Source: Rhodococcus yunnanensis NBRC 103083 (GTDB lineage Bacteria > Actinomycetota > Actinomycetes > Mycobacteriales > Mycobacteriaceae). From it: 64,000 nucleotides of DNA. Below are positions 30,352 to 38,231 of this stretch, piece after piece. The notes under the pieces are model-generated. The model did not search any database, was not told the origin of the DNA, and worked only from the letters and a program-made list of their open reading frames with translations. Positions within the stretch are counted from its first letter, which is position 1; the number at the start of each line of letters is the position of its first letter. A program made the position numbers and the translations under genes. Where the stretch lies: positions 1-64,000 of the forward strand of contig NZ_BCXH01000001.1 of the NCBI RefSeq assembly GCF_001895005.1, given 5' to 3'.

Positions 30352-31262
30352 CCGTCGACCTGCCCACGTACGACGAGCTTCCCGAACTCGGTGATCTGGG
30401 GGTTCGGCACTCGTGGGGGTTGCTACCTCACCACACCGGCACGCTGGAGCGGATCGGCCCGAAACAGGTGCGGCTCGCCTCTGAATCGGTGACACTTGGA
30501 ACGGCGTTCTCGCTCAGCGAGCCGATGACCACGTTCGGCAATCCTCTGTTCGGTCGAGATGCTCTGTCGCACAGAGTGATCGAGGCTGGTCGAAATGAAC
30601 TCGAGGATGTTCTCGACAGTTTCAATCCGCAGGCCTACTCACAGATCGATGGCCTTGCACATGTGCGTGCCCGCGAATTCGGTTTCTACGGAGGGCATGT
30701 CGACGCTGCAGAAGCGAGGGAAGAACTCGGTATGCATCACTGGGCCACGCGTGCCATCGTCGGACGAGGCGTGTTGCTCGACGTTCACCGGTCCAGGCTC
30801 GCACGGGGTGTCGACGACGATCCGACGGCAGGCACGCCCATCACCCCGACGGAACTCGATACGGTGGCCAACGAACAGGGTGTGGTCGTCGAGCGCGGCG
30901 ACATTCTCCTCGTTCGGACCGGCTGGCTGAGTGCGTTTCGCCAGCGACCGGCTGAGCCGGTGCGCACCTGGAACGGTCTTCACGCGGGAGAAGATACAGC
31001 GAGGTATCTGTGGAATCGCGGGGTTTCGCTACTCGGAGCGGACAACCCGGCGGTCGAGGATTCGCCCGGTTCTCGTGAGGCAGGATCACTGCATCGACGC
31101 TTGCTTCCTGCACTCGGTTTGTCGTTGATGGAGTTGTTGAATCTCGACGATCTAGCGAGTGCGTGTAGTGATCACGAACGCTGGAGCTTCCTGTTCACCG
31201 CGGCACCGCTGCCGCTTCACGGTGGCGTCAGTTCGCCGGCGAACGCTCTCGCAATCCTGTAG
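30348..31262 (+). CDS. cyclase-family protein, copy 2, divergent metal motif
   Basis: The 304 residues are of the same cyclase family as copy 1 but in a distant branch. In place of HxGTHxDxPxH it has AYSQIDGLAHVR near residue 97, then RGVLLDV, ERGDILLVRTGW and LGADNPAVEDSP. Asp and one His remain. It is likely a different hydrolase rather than a duplicate. It ends the carboxylase operon; GTG 30348 overlaps the crotonase stop. Confidence 0.8.
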   Translation: MTVDLPTYDELPELGDLGVRHSWGLLPHHTGTLERIGPKQVRLASESVTLGTAFSLSEPMTTFGNPLFGRDALSHRVIEAGRNELEDVLDSFNPQAYSQIDGLAHVRAREFGFYGGHVDAAEAREELGMHHWATRAIVGRGVLLDVHRSRLARGVDDDPTAGTPITPTELDTVANEQGVVVERGDILLVRTGWLSAFRQRPAEPVRTWNGLHAGEDTARYLWNRGVSLLGADNPAVEDSPGSREAGSLHRRLLPALGLSLMELLNLDDLASACSDHERWSFLFTAAPLPLHGGVSSPANALAIL

Positions 31263-31298
31263 TTGCTCATAGGCGGGGTCGAGCCGTACCCACATTAT

Positions 31299-31314
31299 TC
31301 AACCGGACGTTTGG
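31299..31314. promoter_or_regulatory. putative TetR operator before the acyl-CoA dehydrogenase pair
   Basis: TCAACCGGACGTTTGG matches the cluster A palindrome with one change in the left arm and lies 10 bases before the ATG. Confidence 0.62.
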
Positions 31315-31324
31315 TGAAATTAAA

Positions 31325-32467
31325 ATGACTGCACAGATACTTCATACCGGGCGCGACATCGAGCAGTTCGCGGCCCAGGCCGAAAAGTGGCTCGCCGGTG
31401 CCGTTCCCGAGCGGTGGAAGAACAACCGGGGCTCGCTGAGCGGTCACGACATGGACGAACTACGTCGCGAATGGGATTTCATCCTGTGGGAAGGGGGCTA
31501 CTCGGGATTGTCGATCGCCAAGGAGTACGGCGGTCAGGGACTCGGTCTGGCCGAAGAGATCATCTTCCACGTGCTCGCCGGTGGCGCGCAGGCTCCCGAT
31601 GGTCTGGCGCGCGTCGGAAAGTCCCTTGTCACCCCCATGCTGATCAAGAGCGGGAGCGAGCAGCAGAGGGCGGCGTACATCCCGTCGATCATGAACGGCA
31701 CGGACGTCTGGTGCCAGGGATTCTCGGAGCCGGAAGCAGGTTCGGACATGGCCAACATTCAGATGCGTGCACGTCGCGTGGACGGTGGGTACCTGCTCAA
31801 CGGCACGAAGACATGGACGTCGTTCGCGCAGCATGCGCGTCGTTGTTTCGTGCTCGCGCAGACGCAGCCCGACGCCGGTAGATACCGAAATCTGTCGATG
31901 CTGTTGGTGGACATGAAATCTCCCGGAGTGTCGATCAGTGATATCAGGCAGATATCGGGTGCGGTCCACTTCGCCGAAACGCGGTTCGAGAACGTGTTCG
32001 TCTCCGACGACGATCGGGTCGGCGACGACGGGGACGGATGGGGCGTTGCGATGCGCGTACTCGGCGACGAGCGCGGGGGAATCGAGACAGCAGCACGCTA
32101 CGTCGAGATCCGATCCGATGTCGATGCGCTCGTAGCAGCCCTCGGCGACAACCCCCGGTACGCCGACCGAATTCGTGATCTCGACATTCGAACCGAAGTG
32201 GTGCGATGGCAGTTGGCGAAGATCGCAGATCTGGAGGCCGCAGGCGACGAGAAGAGGTTCGCGCGTGCGGGTGGCGTCATGAAGCTCATGTGGAGTGAGC
32301 TGTGGCAGGACATCGCCCGCCTCGGCGTTCTCGAAGTGCCGCCCGGCCGACAAGAGCAACATTGGGCGTATCAGTACCTGGAGTCCCGCGCGGTCACGAT
32401 CTACGGCGGTTCCAGCGAAATTCAGCGAAACATCCTGTCCGAACGAGTGTTGGGCCTACCTCGATGA
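31325..32467 (+). CDS. acyl-CoA dehydrogenase, large subunit of a likely two-subunit enzyme
   Basis: The 380 residues have all three ACAD domains: the FAD/substrate motif CQGFSEPEAGSDMANIQ, LNGTKTWTSFAQHA, and a C-terminal IYGGSSEIQRNIL. The usual MCAD catalytic Glu (IYEGTS) is Gly here. A Glu in helix G (VLGDERGGIE) is at the place used by isovaleryl-CoA dehydrogenase, so it may be the base. The next gene is a shorter ACAD overlapping by 4 bases, like alpha2beta2 FadE pairs of steroid side-chain catabolism. Confidence 0.88.
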   Translation: MTAQILHTGRDIEQFAAQAEKWLAGAVPERWKNNRGSLSGHDMDELRREWDFILWEGGYSGLSIAKEYGGQGLGLAEEIIFHVLAGGAQAPDGLARVGKSLVTPMLIKSGSEQQRAAYIPSIMNGTDVWCQGFSEPEAGSDMANIQMRARRVDGGYLLNGTKTWTSFAQHARRCFVLAQTQPDAGRYRNLSMLLVDMKSPGVSISDIRQISGAVHFAETRFENVFVSDDDRVGDDGDGWGVAMRVLGDERGGIETAARYVEIRSDVDALVAALGDNPRYADRIRDLDIRTEVVRWQLAKIADLEAAGDEKRFARAGGVMKLMWSELWQDIARLGVLEVPPGRQEQHWAYQYLESRAVTIYGGSSEIQRNILSERVLGLPR

Positions 32468-33375
32468 GCACTGCAAGCACACAGTACGCAATGTCCACCC
32501 TGCCGACCGAGTTCGGTTCGACCGGCGCCGACGGAATCCGGGATCTCGTGCAGCGAGCTACTTCTCGCGCACCAATCGCCGCATACGCCGAGGAGGGCAT
32601 TCCGCCGGTGTCGTGGAGCGCTATCGCCGACGCCGGGTGGGACGAGGCAGGAATCGTCGAGGACGGCGACGGAGCAACCACGAGAGACCTCGTCGAGATC
32701 GCGCGTGAATGGGGATATGGTTGCATTCCTCAACCGCTGCTGCCGACGTTGCTCGCGAAGCGGTTGTCCCGCGTCGCACGATCGGCGGCCGGACCTGTGA
32801 CGTTCGCTCTTTCGATGGGTGAGAAGTCGCTGGTGCCGTTCGGGCAGATCGAGGCGATCTCCGTCGTCACCGAGTTGGGAACCGACGGCGGTGAACTGCA
32901 TCCGGTATCGGAGGGCGAGCCCGACGGTCTCGACTTGATCGCACGTGGGCTTCGTTCGACCGCGTCGCAGACCACCACGTTGACCACCCTCGCGGCACGA
33001 GAGGTCGCTCTGGTGTTCGCGGCCGAAGCGCTCGGTGGAGCGGAGCGGCTGCTCTCTGATTCGATCGAGTTCGCAAAGCAGCGAACGCAATTCGGACGTC
33101 CCGTGGGGTCGTTCCAGGCCGTCAAGCACAAGATCGCCGACGCGGCCATCGCCGTCGAGGCCGCCGAGACCGCCCTGATCTGGGGGTCTCAGCGGCAGGA
33201 GAACGCATTCCGAGCATCGGTGTTCGCGACCGACCGATGCGTGGATGCCGCAGAGATCGCCGTGCAGGTGCACGGTGGCCTCGGATTCACATGGGAAGCG
33301 GGTCTGCACTTCCCGTTTCGAAAGCTCCTCTCGGCGCACCGTGTCGCCGCGTCGTTGGAGCACGATCATGGCTGA
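32464..33375 (+). CDS. acyl-CoA dehydrogenase-like small subunit
   Basis: At 303 residues it is shorter than a full ACAD. The N-terminal and middle parts are poorly conserved and the usual TExxxGSD motif is absent, but the C-terminal domain is clear (FAKQRTQFGRPVGSFQAVKH and VQVHGGLGFTWEAGLHF). Such proteins form heterotetramers with a full subunit, giving half-occupied FAD sites for bulky or ring-bearing acyl-CoAs. Start ATG overlaps the large-subunit stop; its own end overlaps the thiolase by 8 bases. Confidence 0.83.
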   Translation: MSTASTQYAMSTLPTEFGSTGADGIRDLVQRATSRAPIAAYAEEGIPPVSWSAIADAGWDEAGIVEDGDGATTRDLVEIAREWGYGCIPQPLLPTLLAKRLSRVARSAAGPVTFALSMGEKSLVPFGQIEAISVVTELGTDGGELHPVSEGEPDGLDLIARGLRSTASQTTTLTTLAAREVALVFAAEALGGAERLLSDSIEFAKQRTQFGRPVGSFQAVKHKIADAAIAVEAAETALIWGSQRQENAFRASVFATDRCVDAAEIAVQVHGGLGFTWEAGLHFPFRKLLSAHRVAASLEHDHG

Positions 33376-34561
33376 GGCGATCATTCTCGGAAGCCGTCGT
33401 ACCGCGATCGGCCGCGCGTACAAGGGTTCGCTCGTAGCGACGCGGCCCGACGACATGTTGGCCGACGTCACACGCGCACTCCTGGGCTCGATTCCCGATC
33501 TGGATCCGACTCGGATCGACGAGTTCCTGTTGGGGTGCAGCCTTGCATCCGGCGAGCAGGGCGGAAACCTGGGCAGGGTGGTTCCGGTGATGCTCGGGCT
33601 CGACGGTGTGCCCGGTTCGACGGTCAACCGGTATTGCGCCTCCAGCATGCAGACCACCCGCTCGGCGCACCACGCGATCAGGAACGGGGACGGAGCCGTC
33701 TATCTCTCGATGGGGCTCGAGGCCGTCAGTCGAATCGGTTCGCGTGGGCCGGATCCGGTGGAGGACGAGCGTCACCCGATGTTCCGTGGTCTGGTGCCCT
33801 CGTCGCCCTGGAGCGACCCGCGCACGCACGGTGCTGTTCCCGACGTCTTCGTAGGGATGGGGTTGACCGCGGAGAACGTTGCTGATCTCCACTCCGTAAG
33901 CCGTCTCGAAATGGACGAGTTCGCCGTCCGCAGCCACGAACTTGCGATAGCGGCCCGAGACTCGGGGTTCTGGGACGACGAGATCGTTCCCGTCGAGCGA
34001 GCCGATGGGTCGACGTTCGACAGGGATGAGGGCCCGAGAGCTGGATCGTCGATCGAAGCTCTGGCTGGTCTGAAGCCTGCTTTTCGGGAGAACGGCCGTG
34101 TGACTGCCGGAAACTCGTGCCCGCTCAACGACGGTGCCGCTGGCCTCGTGATCGTCGACGAGACGGTCGCGTCCGAGATCGACTCTCCGTTGAAGGCGCG
34201 GATCGTCAGTACTGCCGTTCATGCTCTCTCGCCCGAGATCATGGGTATCGCGACGGTCGGAGCCGCGCGGCGAGCGTTGCACCGCGCGCAGCTGTCGATC
34301 GACGACATCGGCGTCGTCGAGATCAATGAGGCGTTCGCTGCGATGGTGGTGCCTACCTACCGCGAACTGGGTGTCCCGCTGGAGAAGGTCAATCCCTTCG
34401 GCGGAGCTCTGGCTCTCGGACACTCGTTCGGGATGTCCGGTGCACGCATCACCGGAACGCTCCTGCGGGGAATGCGTTCCAGAGGAGCGCGTTACGGGTT
34501 GCAGACGATGTGTGTGGCCGGCGGTCAGGGAATGGCGATGGTCGTCGAGCTGCTCGAGTGA
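33368..34561 (+). CDS. thiolase (acetyl-CoA acyltransferase)
   Basis: The 397 residues carry the nucleophile Cys 90 (VNRYCASSMQT), NEAFA, GHSFGMSGAR in place of the common GHPxGxSG, and the second Cys in MCVAGGQGMA. It cleaves a 3-oxoacyl-CoA to acetyl-CoA (or another unit) and a shorter acyl-CoA. It closes the beta-oxidation set of cluster A. The start ATG overlaps the small ACAD subunit. Confidence 0.9.
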   Translation: MAEAIILGSRRTAIGRAYKGSLVATRPDDMLADVTRALLGSIPDLDPTRIDEFLLGCSLASGEQGGNLGRVVPVMLGLDGVPGSTVNRYCASSMQTTRSAHHAIRNGDGAVYLSMGLEAVSRIGSRGPDPVEDERHPMFRGLVPSSPWSDPRTHGAVPDVFVGMGLTAENVADLHSVSRLEMDEFAVRSHELAIAARDSGFWDDEIVPVERADGSTFDRDEGPRAGSSIEALAGLKPAFRENGRVTAGNSCPLNDGAAGLVIVDETVASEIDSPLKARIVSTAVHALSPEIMGIATVGAARRALHRAQLSIDDIGVVEINEAFAAMVVPTYRELGVPLEKVNPFGGALALGHSFGMSGARITGTLLRGMRSRGARYGLQTMCVAGGQGMAMVVELLE

Positions 34562-34610
34562 CCTCTCAGCTGGCGGGTTGCATATGTGGTGCGCCTCACT
34601 TATTGTTATA

Positions 34611-34626
34611 TCAAACGAACGTTTGA
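34611..34626. promoter_or_regulatory. putative TetR operator before the monooxygenase operon
   Basis: TCAAACGAACGTTTGA has perfect 7-base arms and is the best example of the motif. It lies 16 bases before the ATG, next to the ribosome site AAAAGGA. Confidence 0.72.
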
Positions 34627-34642
34627 CTGAAAAAGGACCGAG

Positions 34643-36277
34643 ATGACCCGACCTACGGAAACACCCGAATACGACGTCGTTGTGATCGGCGCCGGTTTCT
34701 CCGGTTTGTATGCCACTTATCGACTCGCGCAGGCAGGTTACTCCGTGCATGCGTTCGAGGCAGCCGACGGCGTCGGCGGAGTGTGGACGTGGAACAACTA
34801 CCCGGGTGCACGTACGGATTCGCTCCACGAGACGTACCAGTTCTCGTTCGACCGCGATTTCGCGAGCTCGTGGAGGTACTCCGACATCCACCCCACGCAA
34901 CCCGAAGTACTCGACTACTTGAACACGTTCGCCGATCATTTCTCGCTTCGTGACCTGTACTCGTTCGATACGCGGGTCGAGCAGGCCGCCTTCGACGCAG
35001 ACGCCGGCCGCTGGAATTTCACCACCGACACCGGTGAAACGGCGCGCGCCAAGTACTTCGTCACCGGTCTCGGGTTGGTATCGGCCCCGCTGTTTCTCAA
35101 CACTCCGGGCTTCGAGAAGTTCACGGGCCGAGTCGTGCACACGTCACGGTGGCCGGCGGAGGGAATCGACTTCGTCGGTAAGAAGGTTGCGGTCATCGGA
35201 ACCGGCTCGAGTGGTGTGCAGGTAGCGCCCGCGATCGTCGACGATGTCGCCGAGTTGACTGTGTTCCAGAGGACACCGAACTGGTGCCCCCCGACCGGTC
35301 ATCGGCCGGTGTCGGACGACGAGCACGTGTCCATCGTCGAAGACTTCGACGGGCTGTGGTCACGCGTACGGCAACACCCAGCTGGGTGGCCGTGGAATCC
35401 GACGGGCCGAAACGTGCTCGACGCGGATCCTGACGAACGTGAACGAATCTTCGAGGAATGCTGGACCCGCGGCGGATTCTCGATGCTTTTCGAGACGTTC
35501 GACGACGTCAATGTCGTCAAGGAAGCCAATGATCTGCTGTGCGACTTCGCCGCTCGCAAGGTCCGGGCGATCGTCCAGGATCCGGCAGTGGCCGAGAGTC
35601 TCATCCCGGATCATCCCTACGGGGCCAAGCGCCCGCCCGCGTCCGACGGATACCTCGAGATGTTCAACCGCGAGAACGTTCGCCTGGTAGACGTGCGCCG
35701 TACGCCGATCGCTCGGTACTCGGAAAGCGGAATCGATACCACGGAAGAAAGCTTCGACTTCGACATCGTCGTACTGGCGACCGGATTCGACGCCGTTACC
35801 GGCGCGTTCACTCGCATGGACATCCGCGGACTCGGCGATGAAAGTCTGGCGGATCGGTGGAACGCCGAAGGCCCCAAGACCTTCCTCGGGCTTGGAGTAC
35901 ACGGGTTCCCCAACATGCTCATGGTTGCGGGTCCGCAGAGTCCGTTCTCCAACCTGCCTCCTGGCGCTCAGGCCGCAGGTGAATGGATCACGAACGCGCT
36001 GAAGCACTTCGAGAGTGAAGGAATCGAGGCGTTCCACCCGGCGCAGGAAGCGCAGGAGGCGTGGAACGACCACGTCCAGGAGATCGCTCTCGGCGGCCTG
36101 ACGGCCTACGGCAAGGATGCCAACTCGTGGGCGGTCGGTGCCAACATCGAGGGCAAGCCTCGTGTCTACAACGTCTACTACGCCGGTTTCAAGGCGTACG
36201 CAGACCGCTGCGACGAGGAAGCCGCGGCGGGATACACGAACTTCGTGCGCGCCCGGACCGCCGAGCGAGTCGGCTGA
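34643..36277 (+). CDS. type I Baeyer-Villiger monooxygenase
   Basis: The 544-residue flavoprotein has an N-terminal FAD Rossmann motif (VVVIGAGFSGLYATYRL), the BVMO fingerprint FxGxxxHxxxWP as FTGRVVHTSRWP at residues 160-171, and the second NADPH Rossmann motif GTGSSG. Length and motifs match cyclohexanone-monooxygenase-like enzymes. It inserts oxygen next to a ketone, giving an ester or lactone. With an adjacent mycofactocin-type SDR and acyl-CoA enzymes, a cyclic ketone is the likely substrate. Confidence 0.9.
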   Translation: MTRPTETPEYDVVVIGAGFSGLYATYRLAQAGYSVHAFEAADGVGGVWTWNNYPGARTDSLHETYQFSFDRDFASSWRYSDIHPTQPEVLDYLNTFADHFSLRDLYSFDTRVEQAAFDADAGRWNFTTDTGETARAKYFVTGLGLVSAPLFLNTPGFEKFTGRVVHTSRWPAEGIDFVGKKVAVIGTGSSGVQVAPAIVDDVAELTVFQRTPNWCPPTGHRPVSDDEHVSIVEDFDGLWSRVRQHPAGWPWNPTGRNVLDADPDERERIFEECWTRGGFSMLFETFDDVNVVKEANDLLCDFAARKVRAIVQDPAVAESLIPDHPYGAKRPPASDGYLEMFNRENVRLVDVRRTPIARYSESGIDTTEESFDFDIVVLATGFDAVTGAFTRMDIRGLGDESLADRWNAEGPKTFLGLGVHGFPNMLMVAGPQSPFSNLPPGAQAAGEWITNALKHFESEGIEAFHPAQEAQEAWNDHVQEIALGGLTAYGKDANSWAVGANIEGKPRVYNVYYAGFKAYADRCDEEAAAGYTNFVRARTAERVG

Positions 36278-37113
36278 TGGGTCGTTTCGACGGCAAGGTC
36301 GCGTTGGTGACTGGCGCGGCGCGCGGCCAGGGCCGTAGCCATGCCGTGCGCTTGGCCGCGGAAGGCGCCGCCATCGTCGCGGTTGACCTGTGTCGCGATG
36401 TGTCGACAACCGACTACGCACTGGGAACCGAAGAGGATCTCGCCGAAACTGCGCGTGCGGTGGAAGCCGAAGGCGGACGAATCCTCACGAAGGTGGGGGA
36501 CACCAGGGTGCAGACCGATCTCGATTCGGCAGTTGCGGCGGGGTTGTCGCGATTCGGCTCTGTCGATATCGCGGTGGCCAACGCCGGCATCGTGAGCTGG
36601 GCACCGGTCCACGAGATCTCGGATGCACAGTGGACCGAAATGATCGACATCAACCTCACCGGTACCTGGCGGACCATCAAAGCCGTCGTCCCTGCGATGC
36701 TCGAGCGCAAGAGTGGCAGCATCGTCATCGTCAACTCCGGTGCCGGACTCAGTGGGCCGAACAATCTGGCGCACTATGCTGCGGCGAAGCATGGGTTGGT
36801 TGGGCTCATGCGTTCGGCGTCGAACGAATTGAGTCCCGAGGGAATTCGTGTCAACAGTGTGCATCCGAGCCAGGTCGACACTCCGATGATCATGCACGAC
36901 AGCCTTTTCGGTCTGTTCCGCCCCGACCTGGAGAAGCCGACCAAGGACGACATCGTCGGTGTCTCGCAACGGCTGCACACCATACCCGTGCCGTGGGTGG
37001 AACCGGTCGACGTCTCGCACGCAGTGTTGTTCCTGGCGTCCGACGACGCGCGATACATCACCGGGACAAGCCTTCCCGTGGATGCGGGCGGATCGATCAA
37101 GACGTCGTACTGA
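36277..37113 (+). CDS. mycofactocin-coupled short-chain dehydrogenase
   Basis: The 278 residues show GKVALVTGAARGQGRS, the catalytic YAAAK, and the family-specific insertion after the second strand (VDLCRDVSTTDY, then GTEEDLAETARAVEAEGG). This insertion marks SDRs with tightly bound NAD that pass electrons to mycofactocin; carveol dehydrogenase of R. erythropolis is of this type. It should oxidise a secondary alcohol to the ketone used by the preceding monooxygenase. The ATG overlaps that gene's stop by one base. The mycofactocin maturation genes are not in the window. Confidence 0.87.
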   Translation: MGRFDGKVALVTGAARGQGRSHAVRLAAEGAAIVAVDLCRDVSTTDYALGTEEDLAETARAVEAEGGRILTKVGDTRVQTDLDSAVAAGLSRFGSVDIAVANAGIVSWAPVHEISDAQWTEMIDINLTGTWRTIKAVVPAMLERKSGSIVIVNSGAGLSGPNNLAHYAAAKHGLVGLMRSASNELSPEGIRVNSVHPSQVDTPMIMHDSLFGLFRPDLEKPTKDDIVGVSQRLHTIPVPWVEPVDVSHAVLFLASDDARYITGTSLPVDAGGSIKTSY

Positions 37114-37148
37114 CTCGATCAGTTCGAAAGGAAAGTAGGTAGATCGTA

Positions 37149-37943
37149 GTGACTGCTCTCGAAGGACAGGTCGCGATCGTCACGGGTGCGGCGAACGGGA
37201 TGGGCGAACGCGTTGCCATCACTCTTGCGTCGCGAGGCGCGCATGTGATCGTCGCGGACAAAGATGGTGAACGAGGGCCTACAGTGGCCGGCGACATCGA
37301 GAAGAGCGGCGGCAGTGCTCGTTTCGCCCAAGTCGATGTCACCGACGAGCCTGCTGTTCGCGATCTGGTGGATCAGGTGATCGCCACCGAAGGCCGCATC
37401 GACTTTCTCGACAACAACGCCGCAGCTTTGGAACTCACCGCGAACGATCCGGACGTGATGGCCCTGGAGTCGAGCATTCTGCTCGAAACGTTGCGTGCAA
37501 ATCTCGTCGGTCCGTTTCTGTGCTGCAAGTATGTGTTACCGCACATGGTGCACGCGGGGCGTGGTTCGATCGTGAACATGGCGTCGGTGTCGGGGATGCT
37601 CGGCGAGACCTCGCTCACCGCGTACGGGATTTCGAAAGCCGGTGTCATACAACTGACTCGGGACGTTGCCGTGCAGTACGGCAAGTCGGGTGTTCGGTGC
37701 AACGCGATTGCTCCCGCGCTCGTGATGACCCGGAATACCACCGAGTGGATGCCGCCGGAGTTCAAGGACATCTACCTCAGGAACAGTCTGACGCCCTACG
37801 TGGGCGATCCGCAGGACATCGCCGGTGTTGTTGCGTTTCTCGCGAGCGACGAATCGCGCTACATGACAGGACATGTGATCCCCGTGGACGGCGGAATCGC
37901 CTCCGCGTCACCCATCGTGGCCGACAGGCGTGCGTTGGGCTGA
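37149..37943 (+). CDS. short-chain dehydrogenase/reductase
   Basis: The 264-residue classical SDR has VAIVTGAANGMGERVA, NNAA, the catalytic Ser in MASVSGMLG and YGISK. It lacks the mycofactocin-type insertion and so probably uses free NAD(P). GTG 37149 has GGAAAG and GTAGG upstream. It may oxidise a hydroxy acid or alcohol formed after lactone opening. It is the last gene before a strong terminator. Confidence 0.87.
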   Translation: MTALEGQVAIVTGAANGMGERVAITLASRGAHVIVADKDGERGPTVAGDIEKSGGSARFAQVDVTDEPAVRDLVDQVIATEGRIDFLDNNAAALELTANDPDVMALESSILLETLRANLVGPFLCCKYVLPHMVHAGRGSIVNMASVSGMLGETSLTAYGISKAGVIQLTRDVAVQYGKSGVRCNAIAPALVMTRNTTEWMPPEFKDIYLRNSLTPYVGDPQDIAGVVAFLASDESRYMTGHVIPVDGGIASASPIVADRRALG

Positions 37944-37995
37944 CGACGAGGGACGGCGCCGTGCGTGAGGGCATCGCGCCGGACAATGTCAGTGT

Positions 37996-38039
37996 GCTCG
38001 GATAGCTCCATCACCAGTAGGGGATGGAGCTATCCGAGC
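37996..38039 (+). terminator. strong terminator after the SDR genes
   Basis: A perfect 17-bp stem (GCTCGGATAGCTCCATC and its complement) with a 10-base loop, followed by CTTTG. It separates the monooxygenase operon from the alcohol dehydrogenase/transporter operon. Confidence 0.85.
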
Positions 38040-38127
38040 TTTGTGCTGTCCGGACGAATGAAAGTCATTGCAGCGCAATTTCTTGCGTTGTCGGGGGGGA
38101 ATTCAAATTGATGCCAATTCTCTCTTG

Positions 38128-38143
38128 CCAAACGGTTGTTTGA
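38128..38143. promoter_or_regulatory. putative TetR operator before the dehydrogenase/transporter operon
   Basis: CCAAACGGTTGTTTGA matches the cluster A motif with one change in the right arm. It lies about 100 bases before the alcohol dehydrogenase start, so it would act at the promoter. Confidence 0.6.
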
Positions 38144-38231
38144 AAAATACAGTTCCTGAGTATGACGTCAGACACAGCGACGTCGGTTCGAGACGTCGCT
38201 AACTGATGTCCAATCCCTAGTGAGGTGCGTA

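Noticed and set aside
33287-35140. 617-codon open frame on the minus strand
   Set aside because: It covers the thiolase and monooxygenase genes in antisense, is rich in Arg, His and Val repeats, and shows no domain.
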